DNA from: Palsa-504 sp050698735
GTDB lineage: Bacteria; Actinomycetota; Actinomycetes; Streptosporangiales; Streptosporangiaceae
Direction: 5' to 3'
Length of the DNA stretch: 8,443 bases
Assembly: GCA_050698735.1 (NCBI GenBank)
Contig: JBOHCG010000338.1
Span: 1 to 8,443, forward strand
Shown here: piece after piece, positions 1-6,200 of the stretch
Position numbering within the stretch: position 1 is the stretch's first letter
Layout of the letters: each line of letters starts with the position of its first letter
Translations under genes and position numbers: made by a program
Notes under the pieces: generated by a model
What the model was told of the DNA's origin: nothing
Seen by the model: only the letters and a program-made list of their open reading frames with translations
Databases searched by the model: none

Positions 1-1278
1 GACGGTGCGAATGTCGCGGCTGAGCAGGAACAGGCCTGAGGCGCAGAACACGGCGAGGATCGCCCACAGCCCGTTCCTCACCCCGAGGGCCGTGCCGAGT
101 GCCCCGGCGAGCAGGGCGCCGAGGGGGATCGCGCCGTACGCGAGGAAGCGCATGCTCGCGGTCACCCGGCCGAGCATCGCGGGCGGGCAGTACTCCTGGC
201 GGAAGCTGCCGAGGATCACGTTGCCGATCACGATGCCGCCTGCTACCAGTGCCGAGCCCGCCACGTAACAGGCGAGCCGCGGCCCCTTCGCGGTGAGCGG
301 GATCAGCAGGCCGGACAGCCCGCAGCCCAGGGTGGTCAGCAGCAGCGCGCGGGCGGTGCCGAGCACCCTGGCCAGCCTGCGGGCGACAAGCGCGCCGAGC
401 AGGCCGCCGAGTCCGCTGGTGGCGGTCAGCACGCCGACCGCGCCTGGGCTGAGGCCGACCACCCGGATGAGAAAGACCACGACCAGCGCCAGGTTGCCGG
501 TGTATGCCAGGTTGGAGACCGCCGCGTAGCCGGTGAAGAAGCGCAGGTAGCGATCGCGGGCCACGAACCGGATGCCTTCCCAGGTCTGGTCGTACAGGCG
601 ACCGCGCAGCGGCGGCCCGGCGGGCAGGTCCGGCACGGCGGGCAGGTCCGGCACGGCGGGCAGGTCCGGCACGGCGGGCGAAGCGGGGCGGATGCGAAGC
701 AGGCAGGCGGCGGAGACCAGGAAGCTAGCGGAGTTGAACAGCAGCGCGGGGGCGGCGCCGATCGCCTCGGCGGCAAGGCCGGCCAGGCCGCGGCCGCCGA
801 TGGAGGCAACCTGCGCGCCGCCCTGCAGCTTGGCATTGCCCTCCACCAGGTCCGCCGCGGTAACCAGCGACGGCAGGTAGACCTGGTAGGCGGTGGCGAA
901 GAACACGTTGGCCGCCCCGGCCAGCAGCGCCACGGCGACGACCTGCGCGGTGTCGAGCACGCCGAGCCAGGCGGCGACAGGCAGGCTCGCGTACAGCAGC
1001 GCGGAGATCAGGTCGCAGGCGATCATCAGCGGCCTGGTGGCCAGCCGGTCCACCCAGGCGCCGACTGGCAGGCCGATCACCAGCCAGGGCAGGTAGGCCG
1101 CCGCGGTCAGTGTCGAGACGGCGAACGTGCTTGCCCGCAGCGCCGTCACCGCAAGCAGCGGGACCCCGATGGCGGCCATCGAGCTGCCGGCCCCGCTGAT
1201 CGTCTCGCCGATCCACAGCAGCCGGAATTTCCGGTGCCAGAGCAGGCCGCCCCGGCGGCGCGCCCGTGCAGGCGTCAC
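1..1278 (-). CDS. MFS transporter (drug/siderophore exporter type), 3' end outside window
   Basis: Reading the minus strand from a GTG at 1278 gives 426 codons without a stop up to the window edge. The product is a very hydrophobic polytopic membrane protein. It begins with a short Arg-rich tail, then FRLLWIGETISGAGSSMA, the usual first helix of actinobacterial MFS exporters. The TM2-TM3 loop has the MFS signature as GLPVGAWVDRLATRP, and the C-terminal half has GRVTASMRFLAYGAIPLG, a conserved motif of this exporter group. Family members are about 400-430 residues, so only the last few residues are probably missing. The start overlaps the stop of the upstream 71-residue gene as GTGA and has no strong Shine-Dalgarno of its own, which suggests translational coupling. 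The central loop (about residues 201-218) holds three perfect VPDLPA repeats. The substrate cannot be told from sequence; efflux under control of the upstream sigma factor is an inference. Confidence 0.9.
   Translation of the reverse strand, partial: MTPARARRRGGLLWHRKFRLLWIGETISGAGSSMAAIGVPLLAVTALRASTFAVSTLTAAAYLPWLVIGLPVGAWVDRLATRPLMIACDLISALLYASLPVAAWLGVLDTAQVVAVALLAGAANVFFATAYQVYLPSLVTAADLVEGNAKLQGGAQVASIGGRGLAGLAAEAIGAAPALLFNSASFLVSAACLLRIRPASPAVPDLPAVPDLPAVPDLPAGPPLRGRLYDQTWEGIRFVARDRYLRFFTGYAAVSNLAYTGNLALVVVFLIRVVGLSPGAVGVLTATSGLGGLLGALVARRLARVLGTARALLLTTLGCGLSGLLIPLTAKGPRLACYVAGSALVAGGIVIGNVILGSFRQEYCPPAMLGRVTASMRFLAYGAIPLGALLAGALGTALGVRNGLWAILAVFCASGLFLLSRDIRTV
623..676. repeat. Three perfect tandem copies of an 18-bp unit inside the MFS gene
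   Basis: The plus-strand unit GGCAGGTCCGGCACGGCG occurs three times without mismatch. It is a multiple of three and adds hexapeptide VPDLPA repeats to the cytoplasmic loop between the two six-helix halves of the transporter. The length is frame-neutral, so copy-number change would alter only loop length. Confidence 0.92.
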
Positions 1279-1490
1279 GGGCCCTGGCGGTCGCGGTGGC
1301 GGTGTTCGGCCTGATGGCGGCCCGTCCCGCGGGCCCGGGTTTCCGCCACGGTGGCGCCCAGCATCTCCTCGGCCACGGCCGACCACAGCGTTTCGCGGGC
1401 GGCGTCCAGTACGCCGGGGTCCGGCGGGTCGACCCGGCCGATCGCGGCGAGCAGGTCAAGGTCCGGTGCGGGGTGCTCGGCTGGTGTCAT
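1275..1490 (-). CDS. 71-residue protein of unknown function between sigma factor and transporter
   Basis: The start is the ATG at 1490, preceded by a strong GAGGAGG with four intervening bases. The ATG overlaps the sigma-factor TGA as ATGA, and its own TGA overlaps the transporter GTG as GTGA, so it is an integral part of a coupled operon. The N-terminal half (about residues 11-50) is acidic and helical, with IGRVDPPDPGVLDAARETLW. The tail (about 52-70) is basic and rich in Arg and His. It has no membrane segment, signal peptide or Cys. The N-terminal part resembles, by eye, the beginning of longer actinobacterial proteins encoded beside ECF sigma factors (CU044_5270-like, often suspected anti-sigma factors), but the membrane and periplasmic parts are absent. 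It may be a small soluble modulator of the sigma factor or a truncated anti-sigma. The function is not recognised with certainty. Confidence 0.75.
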   Translation of the reverse strand: MTPAEHPAPDLDLLAAIGRVDPPDPGVLDAARETLWSAVAEEMLGATVAETRARGTGRHQAEHRHRDRQGP

Positions 1491-2053
1491 GCGTCCTCCT
1501 CGGCGTGGCCGGCGCGGGCCAGGACGGGGCGCAGCGCCGCGCGGGCCCTGTGCAGGCGGCTGCGCGCGGTGCCCTGCGGGATGCCGAGCACCTCGGCCGC
1601 CTCCGCCGGGGTCAGCTGCTCCCACGCGACCAGCAGCAGCACGTCGCGCTCGTCGGGCGGCAGGGCGCGGAGCGCCGGCAGCAGGGCCCCGGCCTGCGCC
1701 GTCGAGTCCAGCCGGTCCACCACGTCATCCCACGGGTCCCAGGAGTCGGTCACGGCCTGGTGAGCGTCGTCCCCGTTCGTCCTCCAGTGCAGCCGCAGCA
1801 CGTTCCTGGCGATGCCGTACAGCCACGGCCGCGCATCCGGCCGGCCAGGGTCGTAGCCGGCCCGGCCGGCAAACGCCCGGAGCCATACCTCCGCGAGCAG
1901 GTCGTCGGCGACCTGGCGGCCCGCCCGGCGGGCGAGGAAGCCGTGCACGGCGATCTCGTGACGCCGCACGACCTCGGTAAACGCGTCCGGACGGCCGTAG
2001 ATGGACCGCTCGATCAGCGCACCGTCGGTATCCACGTCACCCCATCGGCTCAT
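1487..2053 (-). CDS. ECF-type RNA polymerase sigma factor
   Basis: This 188-residue protein has the two-domain layout of group IV sigma factors. Region 2 spans about residues 20-90, with DDLLAEVWLRAF for core binding and RPWLYGIARNVLRLHWR for -10 recognition. Region 4 spans about 126-178, with LPPDERDVLLLVAWEQLT followed by the helix-turn-helix AEAAEVLGIPQGTARSRLHRAR that reads the -35 element. Length is typical of the family. The ATG at 2053 has an AGGA five bases upstream. The stop overlaps the next gene as ATGA, so it heads an operon with the 71-residue protein and the MFS transporter. ECF factors often autoregulate and are held by a neighbouring anti-sigma factor; no typical membrane anti-sigma is present here. 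The signal and regulon are unknown. Confidence 0.93.
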   Translation of the reverse strand: MSRWGDVDTDGALIERSIYGRPDAFTEVVRRHEIAVHGFLARRAGRQVADDLLAEVWLRAFAGRAGYDPGRPDARPWLYGIARNVLRLHWRTNGDDAHQAVTDSWDPWDDVVDRLDSTAQAGALLPALRALPPDERDVLLLVAWEQLTPAEAAEVLGIPQGTARSRLHRARAALRPVLARAGHAEEDA

Positions 2054-2121
2054 CGGGTTCCTGCTAACCCGTTATTGCCGCAAGCGCGGCTGAGCGTTCG
2101 GCCGAAGGCTACCGCCGGCGG
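2054..2121. other. Short gap upstream of the sigma-factor operon
   Basis: This 68-bp gap separates the membrane-protein stop from the sigma-factor start on the minus strand. It contains a perfect 10-bp palindrome TTCGGCCGAA at 2097-2106, and TAAC/GTTA arms around two bases at 2066-2075, close to the sigma-factor start. I see no convincing housekeeping -35/-10 pair and no clear terminator. The operon may use an ECF-type autoregulated promoter here or be read through from the gene upstream. Confidence 0.4.
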
Positions 2122-2583
2122 TTACTGCTGCGGGTGCTTGCGCTGGGCGTAGATCACGTTGATGACGCCGACGATGACCCAGATCAGGGCCATGAGCATG
2201 ATGGCGGCCACTCCTGGGGACCCCTTCAGCACGATCACTGTCACCAGCAGGGCGACCAGCATGGAACCGATGGCCAGCATGATCGACTGCCGGGCGGGAT
2301 AGTCGGCGCGTGCGGCACGTGCCGCGCGCCGTTCGGCGCGGATCATGCGCTTGGCCCGGCGGCGCTGGTGCCTGCACCCCGCGTACCTGTCCAGCTGGGT
2401 CAGGATGCGGCCGTCCACCTCGGCGGTGACCCGGTTGTCGATCTGGGCCGCGATCCGCTTGTCGATCTCCGCGCCGATGCGCTCTACCAGGCCCTCGGCC
2501 AGCGCCTGGTCATAGCCGGGGCCGAGGTCCTGCAGGGCGGCCGCCGAGGCGGCGATCTCTGCTTCTTGCTCTGTGGTGGCCAT
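2122..2583 (-). CDS. Small two-helix membrane protein with an octad-repeat cytoplasmic region
   Basis: The product is about 153 residues. Residues 1-32 are acidic. Residues 33-67 contain four successive eight-residue units with Val/Asp then Arg at fixed places (consensus IDxRxxAE), presumably a long amphipathic helix. A strongly basic stretch follows (about 70-95), then two hydrophobic helices (about 100-120 and 126-147) and a short basic tail. By the positive-inside rule both ends probably face the cytoplasm. Two ATG codons lie in tandem at 2586 and 2583. The GGAGG upstream leaves three bases to the first and six to the second, so 2583 is the better start. No known domain is recognised. It resembles uncharacterised actinobacterial integral membrane proteins, and no function can be assigned. 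A 9-bp inverted repeat lies just upstream in its leader. Confidence 0.75.
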   Translation of the reverse strand: MATTEQEAEIAASAAALQDLGPGYDQALAEGLVERIGAEIDKRIAAQIDNRVTAEVDGRILTQLDRYAGCRHQRRRAKRMIRAERRAARAARADYPARQSIMLAIGSMLVALLVTVIVLKGSPGVAAIMLMALIWVIVGVINVIYAQRKHPQQ

Positions 2584-2595
2584 CATGCCCCTCCG

Positions 2596-2624
2596 AACGT
2601 TTCGTCGACCCCTGCCGAAACGTT
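2596..2624. promoter_or_regulatory. Perfect 9-bp inverted repeat upstream of the small membrane protein gene
   Basis: AACGTTTCG (2596-2604) and its exact complement CGAAACGTT (2616-2624) flank an 11-bp spacer, so half-site centres are 20 bp apart, about two helical turns. Each arm includes the self-palindromic AACGTT. The repeat ends shortly before the GGAGG of the gene starting at 2583. The arms are AT-richer than the surroundings and no T-run follows, so an operator fits better than a terminator for the upstream desaturase gene, though a terminator is not excluded. The 2625-2693 stretch holds only a small GGGG-TTT-CCCC hairpin at 2674-2684. Confidence 0.5.
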
Positions 2625-2693
2625 ACGGGCCCAGGCAGCCAGGCGGAATGCGACTAGCACCCATTCGCGTCCTGGGGTTTCCCCTACCGCGGC

Positions 2694-3653
2694 TCAGCGC
2701 TGGGTCTGGAACGGCTCGATAAGCTGCTCGGCCATCAGCAGCAGGGCGGAGCCCGCCGTGGCGTCCTGCTCGACCGGGACCGGGCGGCCGTCGAGGCCGG
2801 TGCGCCCCGCGGTGGCGTCGCGGCCAGGGAACCTGGCCCGGCCCGAAAGGACGTCCCAGATCGTCAGCACGACGCCGAGGTTGACGTCCTGGGTCTCCCG
2901 CGCGTGGTGCAGCCGGTGGTAGGCGGGGCTGACGAGCACCCGGCCCAGCGGGCCGAAGGTCCAGCGGAGGTTGGCGTGCTGCAGGGTGCCGATGCAGACG
3001 TAGATCGTGATCAGCACCGGGGCTATCGCGCGCGTCGGCATCAGCACCACGACAGGGATCGTCGCGAGCAGGAACCCCGTGGTGTGCATGAGCGGATGCG
3101 CGCGGAACGACGTCAGGACGCTCAGCTCCTCCTGGCTGTGGTGCAGGGCATGGAAGCGCCAGAGCGGGTCGAGCCGGTGATCGGCGTAGTGCGCCAGCCA
3201 GTTGGCGAAGTCCATGCCCACGATCGTGAGCGGGACGAGCAGCCAGCCGGGCCAGCGCTGTACCGCTCGCAGCTCTATCCACGGCAGGTGATTCTCGGCC
3301 AGCGTCGCCGCTCCGACGCTGAGCAACGTCATCAGCGGGATCACCACGATGGCGTGCAGGACCAGGAAGCACGCGTCCTGGACGTGGCCGCGGGCGAGGA
3401 CAGGACGGCGCTCGGCAGGCCAGATCCGCTCGCAGATCCCGGTCGCCACGACGAGCGCCACCAGGAGCGGGGCGGCCAGCTCGGCCCGGCCCGCGGACAG
3501 CACGGATTCGAGGCTGCCCTGCCTGAGCAGGTCCGCGACCGCCACCCACAGGATCAGCGCCGTTATCCCGGCAAGGATGAACGAGGCCGGGTACACGCGC
3601 CGCCACCACGCGGGCCGGATTCTTGCTCGCAGCTCGATCTGCGAAGCGGACAC
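2694..3653 (-). CDS. Sterol desaturase / fatty acid hydroxylase superfamily membrane protein
   Basis: This 319-residue polytopic membrane protein carries the eight-histidine pattern that binds the di-iron centre of the family (Pfam FA_hydroxylase). The pattern is HYADH (residues 155-159), HALHH (168-172), FRAHPLMH (183-190), a further His in LQHANLRW (226) and HRLHH (246-250). Hydrophobic segments lie at about 23-41, 60-72, 93-118, 137-151, 192-206 and 210-224, with the His clusters facing the cytoplasm. Such enzymes hydroxylate or desaturate lipids, sterols or carotenoids using O2; the substrate here is unknown. The start is a GTG at 3653 with AGGAG seven bases upstream. The C-terminal 45 residues are polar and Gly/Thr-rich with no motif. 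The gene is divergent from the arsR-arsC fusion and shares its intergenic region, so joint regulation is possible but unproven. Confidence 0.92.
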   Translation of the reverse strand: MSASQIELRARIRPAWWRRVYPASFILAGITALILWVAVADLLRQGSLESVLSAGRAELAAPLLVALVVATGICERIWPAERRPVLARGHVQDACFLVLHAIVVIPLMTLLSVGAATLAENHLPWIELRAVQRWPGWLLVPLTIVGMDFANWLAHYADHRLDPLWRFHALHHSQEELSVLTSFRAHPLMHTTGFLLATIPVVVLMPTRAIAPVLITIYVCIGTLQHANLRWTFGPLGRVLVSPAYHRLHHARETQDVNLGVVLTIWDVLSGRARFPGRDATAGRTGLDGRPVPVEQDATAGSALLLMAEQLIEPFQTQR

Positions 3654-3749
3654 GAGAGCGCTCCTGTCTGCAAATGGGCCTTCAGTTGAACATTACGTCC
3701 GGTGGCTTGGGAAGGTTCAGCACCGATGCGGCGTAAATCCAACAAACAG

Positions 3750-3774
3750 GATTGATTGATCAATCTCGATTGAT
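3750..3774. promoter_or_regulatory. ArsR-type operator: overlapping TTGAT/ATCAA dyads
   Basis: GATTGAT occurs at 3750-3756, 3754-3760 and 3768-3774, and its complement ATCAATC at 3759-3765. This yields a perfect 12-bp palindrome GATTGATCAATC (3754-3765) and a perfect 7-bp inverted repeat around two bases, ATCAATC-TC-GATTGAT (3759-3774). The second reads ATCAA-N6-TTGAT, a layout familiar for ArsR/SmtB-family operators. It sits 14 bp before the start of the repressor gene, as expected for autorepression. The extra half-sites suggest two overlapping dimer sites. Confidence 0.8.
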
Positions 3775-3781
3775 GTATGGT
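3752..3781 (+). promoter_or_regulatory. Candidate arsR-arsC promoter, possibly leaderless
   Basis: TTGATT (3752-3757) and TATGGT (3776-3781) each match four of six consensus -35 and -10 positions, with an 18-bp spacer. The operator fills the spacer, so a bound repressor would block polymerase. Initiation six to seven bases past TATGGT would fall on the ATG at 3788, which has no convincing Shine-Dalgarno. A leaderless transcript is therefore plausible, by inference only. Confidence 0.4.
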
Positions 3782-3787
3782 GGCTGC

Positions 3788-4543
3788 ATGGCCGTCCAGC
3801 GAGACAGCGTGCCACCGGGATTCTTGCGGCTGGCGGGGCATCCGGTGCGGTGGCGGCTGCTGACCGAACTGGCGCGCAGCGACCGGCAGGTCCGGGAGCT
3901 CGAGACCCTGATCGGACAGCCGCAGAGCCTGGTCTCCTACCACCTGGGGCAGCTACGTGACGGCGGGCTTGTGGCTGCCAAGCGCAGCTCGGCCGACCGC
4001 CGCGACGCCTACTACAGGATCGACCTGGCCCGCTGCGGCGAACTGCTCGCGCAGGCCGGGACGGCGCTGCATCCCGGGCTGCGGCTCGTCCCCGCGCCCG
4101 CGGCGACGGTCGGGACGCGGACCCGGGTGCTATTCCTCTGCACGGGGAACAGCGCTCGCTCGCAGATGGCCGAGGCACTCCTTGAGGACCTGTCCGAAGG
4201 CGCGGTCGCGGCCGCCAGCGCGGGCAGTCATCCCAAGCGCCTGCACCCGAACGCGGTCCGCGCGATGCGCGAGTACGGCCTCGACATCAGCGGCCGCGAG
4301 GCCAAGCACCTGGACACACTCGCCGGGCAGCGCTTCGGCTACGTGATCAGCCTGTGCGACCGGGTACGCGAGGTGTGCCCGGAGTTTCCCGGGTCGCCGG
4401 AGACGGTCCACTGGAGCATCCCCGACCCGTCCGCAGCGGGGGGCAGCGACAAGGAGGCCTACCCGGTGTTCCGCCAGGTGGCCGCCGACCTGCGGATCCG
4501 GATCGGCTTCCTGCTCGGGCGGATCGCCGAGGAGGCCGGGTAA
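3788..4543 (+). CDS. ArsR-family repressor fused to LMW-phosphatase-type arsenate reductase (ArsR-ArsC)
   Basis: This 251-residue protein has two domains. Residues 1-100 form an ArsR-type winged helix, with LAGHPVRWRLLTELAR at its start and a recognition region around QPQSLVSYHLGQLRDGGLV. Residues 112-251 form a low-molecular-weight-phosphatase-fold arsenate reductase. Its CTGNSAR loop (C118 to R124) is the CX5R anion site, C190 and C197 are the relay cysteines, and D213 of the DP motif is the general acid. C118-C190-C197-D213 spacing (72, 7, 95 from C118) equals the 10-82-89-105 spacing of S. aureus pI258 ArsC, supporting a thiol-relay enzyme reducing arsenate to arsenite. The repressor half lacks the ELCVCDL sensor and has one Cys (C83). 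Such fusions are known in actinobacteria. The 3788 ATG fits the promoter; an in-frame ATG at 3773 and TTG at 3752 lie inside the operator. chrA follows two bases after the stop. Confidence 0.93.
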   Translation: MAVQRDSVPPGFLRLAGHPVRWRLLTELARSDRQVRELETLIGQPQSLVSYHLGQLRDGGLVAAKRSSADRRDAYYRIDLARCGELLAQAGTALHPGLRLVPAPAATVGTRTRVLFLCTGNSARSQMAEALLEDLSEGAVAAASAGSHPKRLHPNAVRAMREYGLDISGREAKHLDTLAGQRFGYVISLCDRVREVCPEFPGSPETVHWSIPDPSAAGGSDKEAYPVFRQVAADLRIRIGFLLGRIAEEAG

Positions 4544-4545
4544 CG

Positions 4546-5871
4546 ATGACCGCACCGACCGGTCCTGAAAGCGCGGGGACGGGGTACCAGGCGAGCCTGG
4601 GCACGGTGCTGCGGGAGTGGGGCAGGATCGGCTGCATCGGATTCGGCGGGCCGCCGGCGCACATCGCGCTGCTGCGCCGGCTCTGCGTGGACGACAGGGG
4701 ATGGCTGGACCCGCGGGAGTTCGAGGACGCGATCAGCGCGTGCAACCTGCTGCCCGGCCCGGCCTCCACCGAGCTGGCGATCTACTGCGCGTGGCGGGTG
4801 CGCGGCCGGCCGGGCGCATTGGCGGGCGGCGCGGCGTTCATCGTGCCAGGGCTGATATGCATCCTCGCGCTCTCCGTCCTGTTCCTGGCGGGCTCGCCGC
4901 CGCTGTGGGTGCGGGGACTGGGCGCGGGGGCCGGCGCCGCGGTCGCGGCGGTCGCGATCCAGGCGGGCTGGTCGCTGCTGATGGCCAGCTGGACACGCGC
5001 CGCCGCGCGGCGCGCCCGGTGGGTCGTGTACCTGCTGGCGGGCGGGACCGCGGCCGCGACCATCGGCCCGTGGCTGGTTCTCGTGCTGCTCGGCTGCGGC
5101 GTCGCCGAGCTGGCCATCCGGCACGCGGCTAGGGAGAAGGGCGAAGGCACAGGCAAGCCGGGGCCGGTAACGCATGGGGTCGTTGCGGTTCCCGTGGCGG
5201 CCGGGCTGGCGCTGGCGAGAGAACATGCGGGCGGGCTGGCGCGGGCAATGTGGGCGAAGGCGCATGCGGGCGGGCTGGTTCGGGCGGCGGCTCACGCGGG
5301 CGGACTGGCACGGGTGGGGGTGGCGGCGGCCGGCGGAGGGGTGCTGGCATCGGTGGCCTGGGTGGCGTTCAAGGTTGGGGCACTGTCGTTTGGCGGGGGG
5401 TTCGTGATCATCCCTCTGATGCGTGCGGACGCGGTGGGGCGGGGATGGATGACAAGCGGGCAGTTCCTTAACGCGGTGGCGCTCGGCCAGATCACGCCGG
5501 GACCGGTGGTGCAGACGGTGGCCGCAGTGGGATACGCGGCGGCAGGAGTCGGGGGCGGGCTGCTCGCGGCGTTGGTGGCGTTCTCGCCGTCGTTCGCCTT
5601 TGTCCTCGGCGGGGCGCGGTACTTCGGGTCGCTGCGCGGCAGCAAGCGCGCGCAGGCGTTCCTGGAAGGCTCGGGGCCCGCGGCGATCGGGGCGATCCTT
5701 GGCTCGGCGATCCCGCTGACCGCCGCGCTGGGCGAGGCTTGGCAGTACGCGGTGCTCGCGGGGGCGGTGGTGCTGCTGCTTGGCTTGCGTCGGGGGGTGG
5801 TGTTTACGCTGGTCGCGGCCGCCGCGGTGGGTCTGGCCGTGGCGCTGGCCGGCGGGCCGCTGCCGCACTGA
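4546..5871 (+). CDS. chrA: Long-chain (two-domain) chromate/oxyanion transporter ChrA
   Basis: This 441-residue membrane protein has two homologous CHR domains, as in bidomain ChrA proteins. The N-terminal copy (about residues 18-190) has FGGPPAHIALL (33-43) and ISACNLLPGPASTELAIY (63-80). The C-terminal copy (about 268-435) has FKVGALSFGGGFVIIPLM (275-292) and ALGQITPGPVVQTVAAVGY (312-330). ChrA of this family exports chromate driven by the proton gradient; which oxyanion this one moves is not shown by sequence. The ATG at 4546 has GGAGG ten bases upstream inside the end of arsR-arsC, only two bases after its stop, so the two are surely co-transcribed. The loop joining the halves (about 193-262) is unusually long and has three HAGGLxR repeats. 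Co-expression with an arsenate reductase rather than ArsB/Acr3 is the notable context. Confidence 0.92.
   Translation: MTAPTGPESAGTGYQASLGTVLREWGRIGCIGFGGPPAHIALLRRLCVDDRGWLDPREFEDAISACNLLPGPASTELAIYCAWRVRGRPGALAGGAAFIVPGLICILALSVLFLAGSPPLWVRGLGAGAGAAVAAVAIQAGWSLLMASWTRAAARRARWVVYLLAGGTAAATIGPWLVLVLLGCGVAELAIRHAAREKGEGTGKPGPVTHGVVAVPVAAGLALAREHAGGLARAMWAKAHAGGLVRAAAHAGGLARVGVAAAGGGVLASVAWVAFKVGALSFGGGFVIIPLMRADAVGRGWMTSGQFLNAVALGQITPGPVVQTVAAVGYAAAGVGGGLLAALVAFSPSFAFVLGGARYFGSLRGSKRAQAFLEGSGPAAIGAILGSAIPLTAALGEAWQYAVLAGAVVLLLGLRRGVVFTLVAAAAVGLAVALAGGPLPH
5224..5312 (+). repeat. Three imperfect repeats encoding HAGGLxR in the ChrA inter-domain loop
   Basis: Near-identical segments begin at 5224, 5263 and 5293, all on the pattern CAYGCGGGCGGRCTGG. 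They are spaced 39 and 30 bp apart, so all stay in the chrA frame. They encode HAGGLxR at residues 227, 240 and 250, in the loop joining the two CHR domains. The repeats look like local duplication and give a His- and Arg-bearing segment not usual for the family. Confidence 0.8.
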
Positions 5872-5887
5872 ACGGGGGTTCTTGCCG

Positions 5888-6190
5888 ATGGGCTACCTGG
5901 AGGCCGGCGACGTTCGGCTGCTCCGCGGCCATGGCGTGGTCGGCGACATCCTCGGCCAGTTCTTCGACGCCTCCGGCCGGGTGGTCCCGCTGCCCATCCA
6001 CGATCGCAGGATCGGCATCGAGCTTTCCGACCTGGCGCAGATTCCCAAGGTGGTCGGGGTGGCGGGCGGCCTGCACAAGGCGGAAGCCATCCTCGGCGCG
6101 CTGCGCGGCCGGTTCCTCGACGTGCTCGTAACCAACGAGCTCACCGCGCTGCGGCTCCTTGAGCTGGAACGCGAGCGTCCCGCAGGGTGA
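5888..6190 (+). pseudogene. C-terminal remnant of a SorC-family sugar-binding transcriptional regulator
   Basis: This 100-codon frame matches the end of SorC/DeoR-type sugar-binding regulators. It contains GVVGDILGQFFDASGRVVP, then DRRIGIELSDLAQIPKVVGVAGG, HKAEAILGALRG and the closing LDVLVTNELTALRLLEL. Full-length members are about 310-340 residues, so the helix-turn-helix and most of the effector-binding domain (roughly two thirds) are missing. Homology begins within a few codons of the chrA stop, which suggests that the chrA segment adjoins a deletion or insertion breakpoint. The ATG at 5888 has only a weak GGGGG upstream. A truncated peptide could be made but could not bind DNA. The identity of the remnant is fairly secure by motif order; loss of function is inferred from missing domains. 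Confidence 0.8.
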
Positions 6191-6200
6191 TGGCCGGCGC

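Larger units (their letters stand above)
3654..3787. other. Divergent intergenic region between desaturase and arsR-arsC genes
   Basis: This 134-bp region must hold both divergent promoters. The right half (3735-3780) is much AT-richer than the rest of the window and contains the TTGAT dyads. On the minus strand the AGGAG of the desaturase gene lies just inside the left border, with TAATGT farther upstream as a possible -10, but its -35 is poor. Confidence 0.6.

Noticed and set aside
1127..2152. Plus-strand open frame of 341 codons across the sigma factor region
   Set aside because: The translation is low-complexity Arg/Pro/Gly sequence opposite three coupled minus-strand genes with clear motifs and ribosome-binding sites.
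2674..2684. GGGG-TTT-CCCC hairpin as terminator of the desaturase gene
   Set aside because: The stem is only four base pairs and has no T-run on the minus-strand downstream side.
2904..3689. Plus-strand open frame opposite the desaturase gene
   Set aside because: The product is rich in Gln/Arg/His/Asp with no domain; the minus-strand frame has the complete histidine clusters of a known family.
3752..3787. Earlier TTG (3752) or ATG (3773) start for the ArsR-ArsC fusion
   Set aside because: Both lie within the operator/promoter dyads, and the extra residues do not fit the start of ArsR proteins. The ATG at 3788 is preferred, though 3773 is not excluded.
4459..5868. Long minus-strand open frame (469 codons) opposite chrA
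   Set aside because: It is antisense to chrA, rich in Arg/His/Pro/Gln as expected of a shadow frame in high-GC DNA, and has no motif or membrane pattern.
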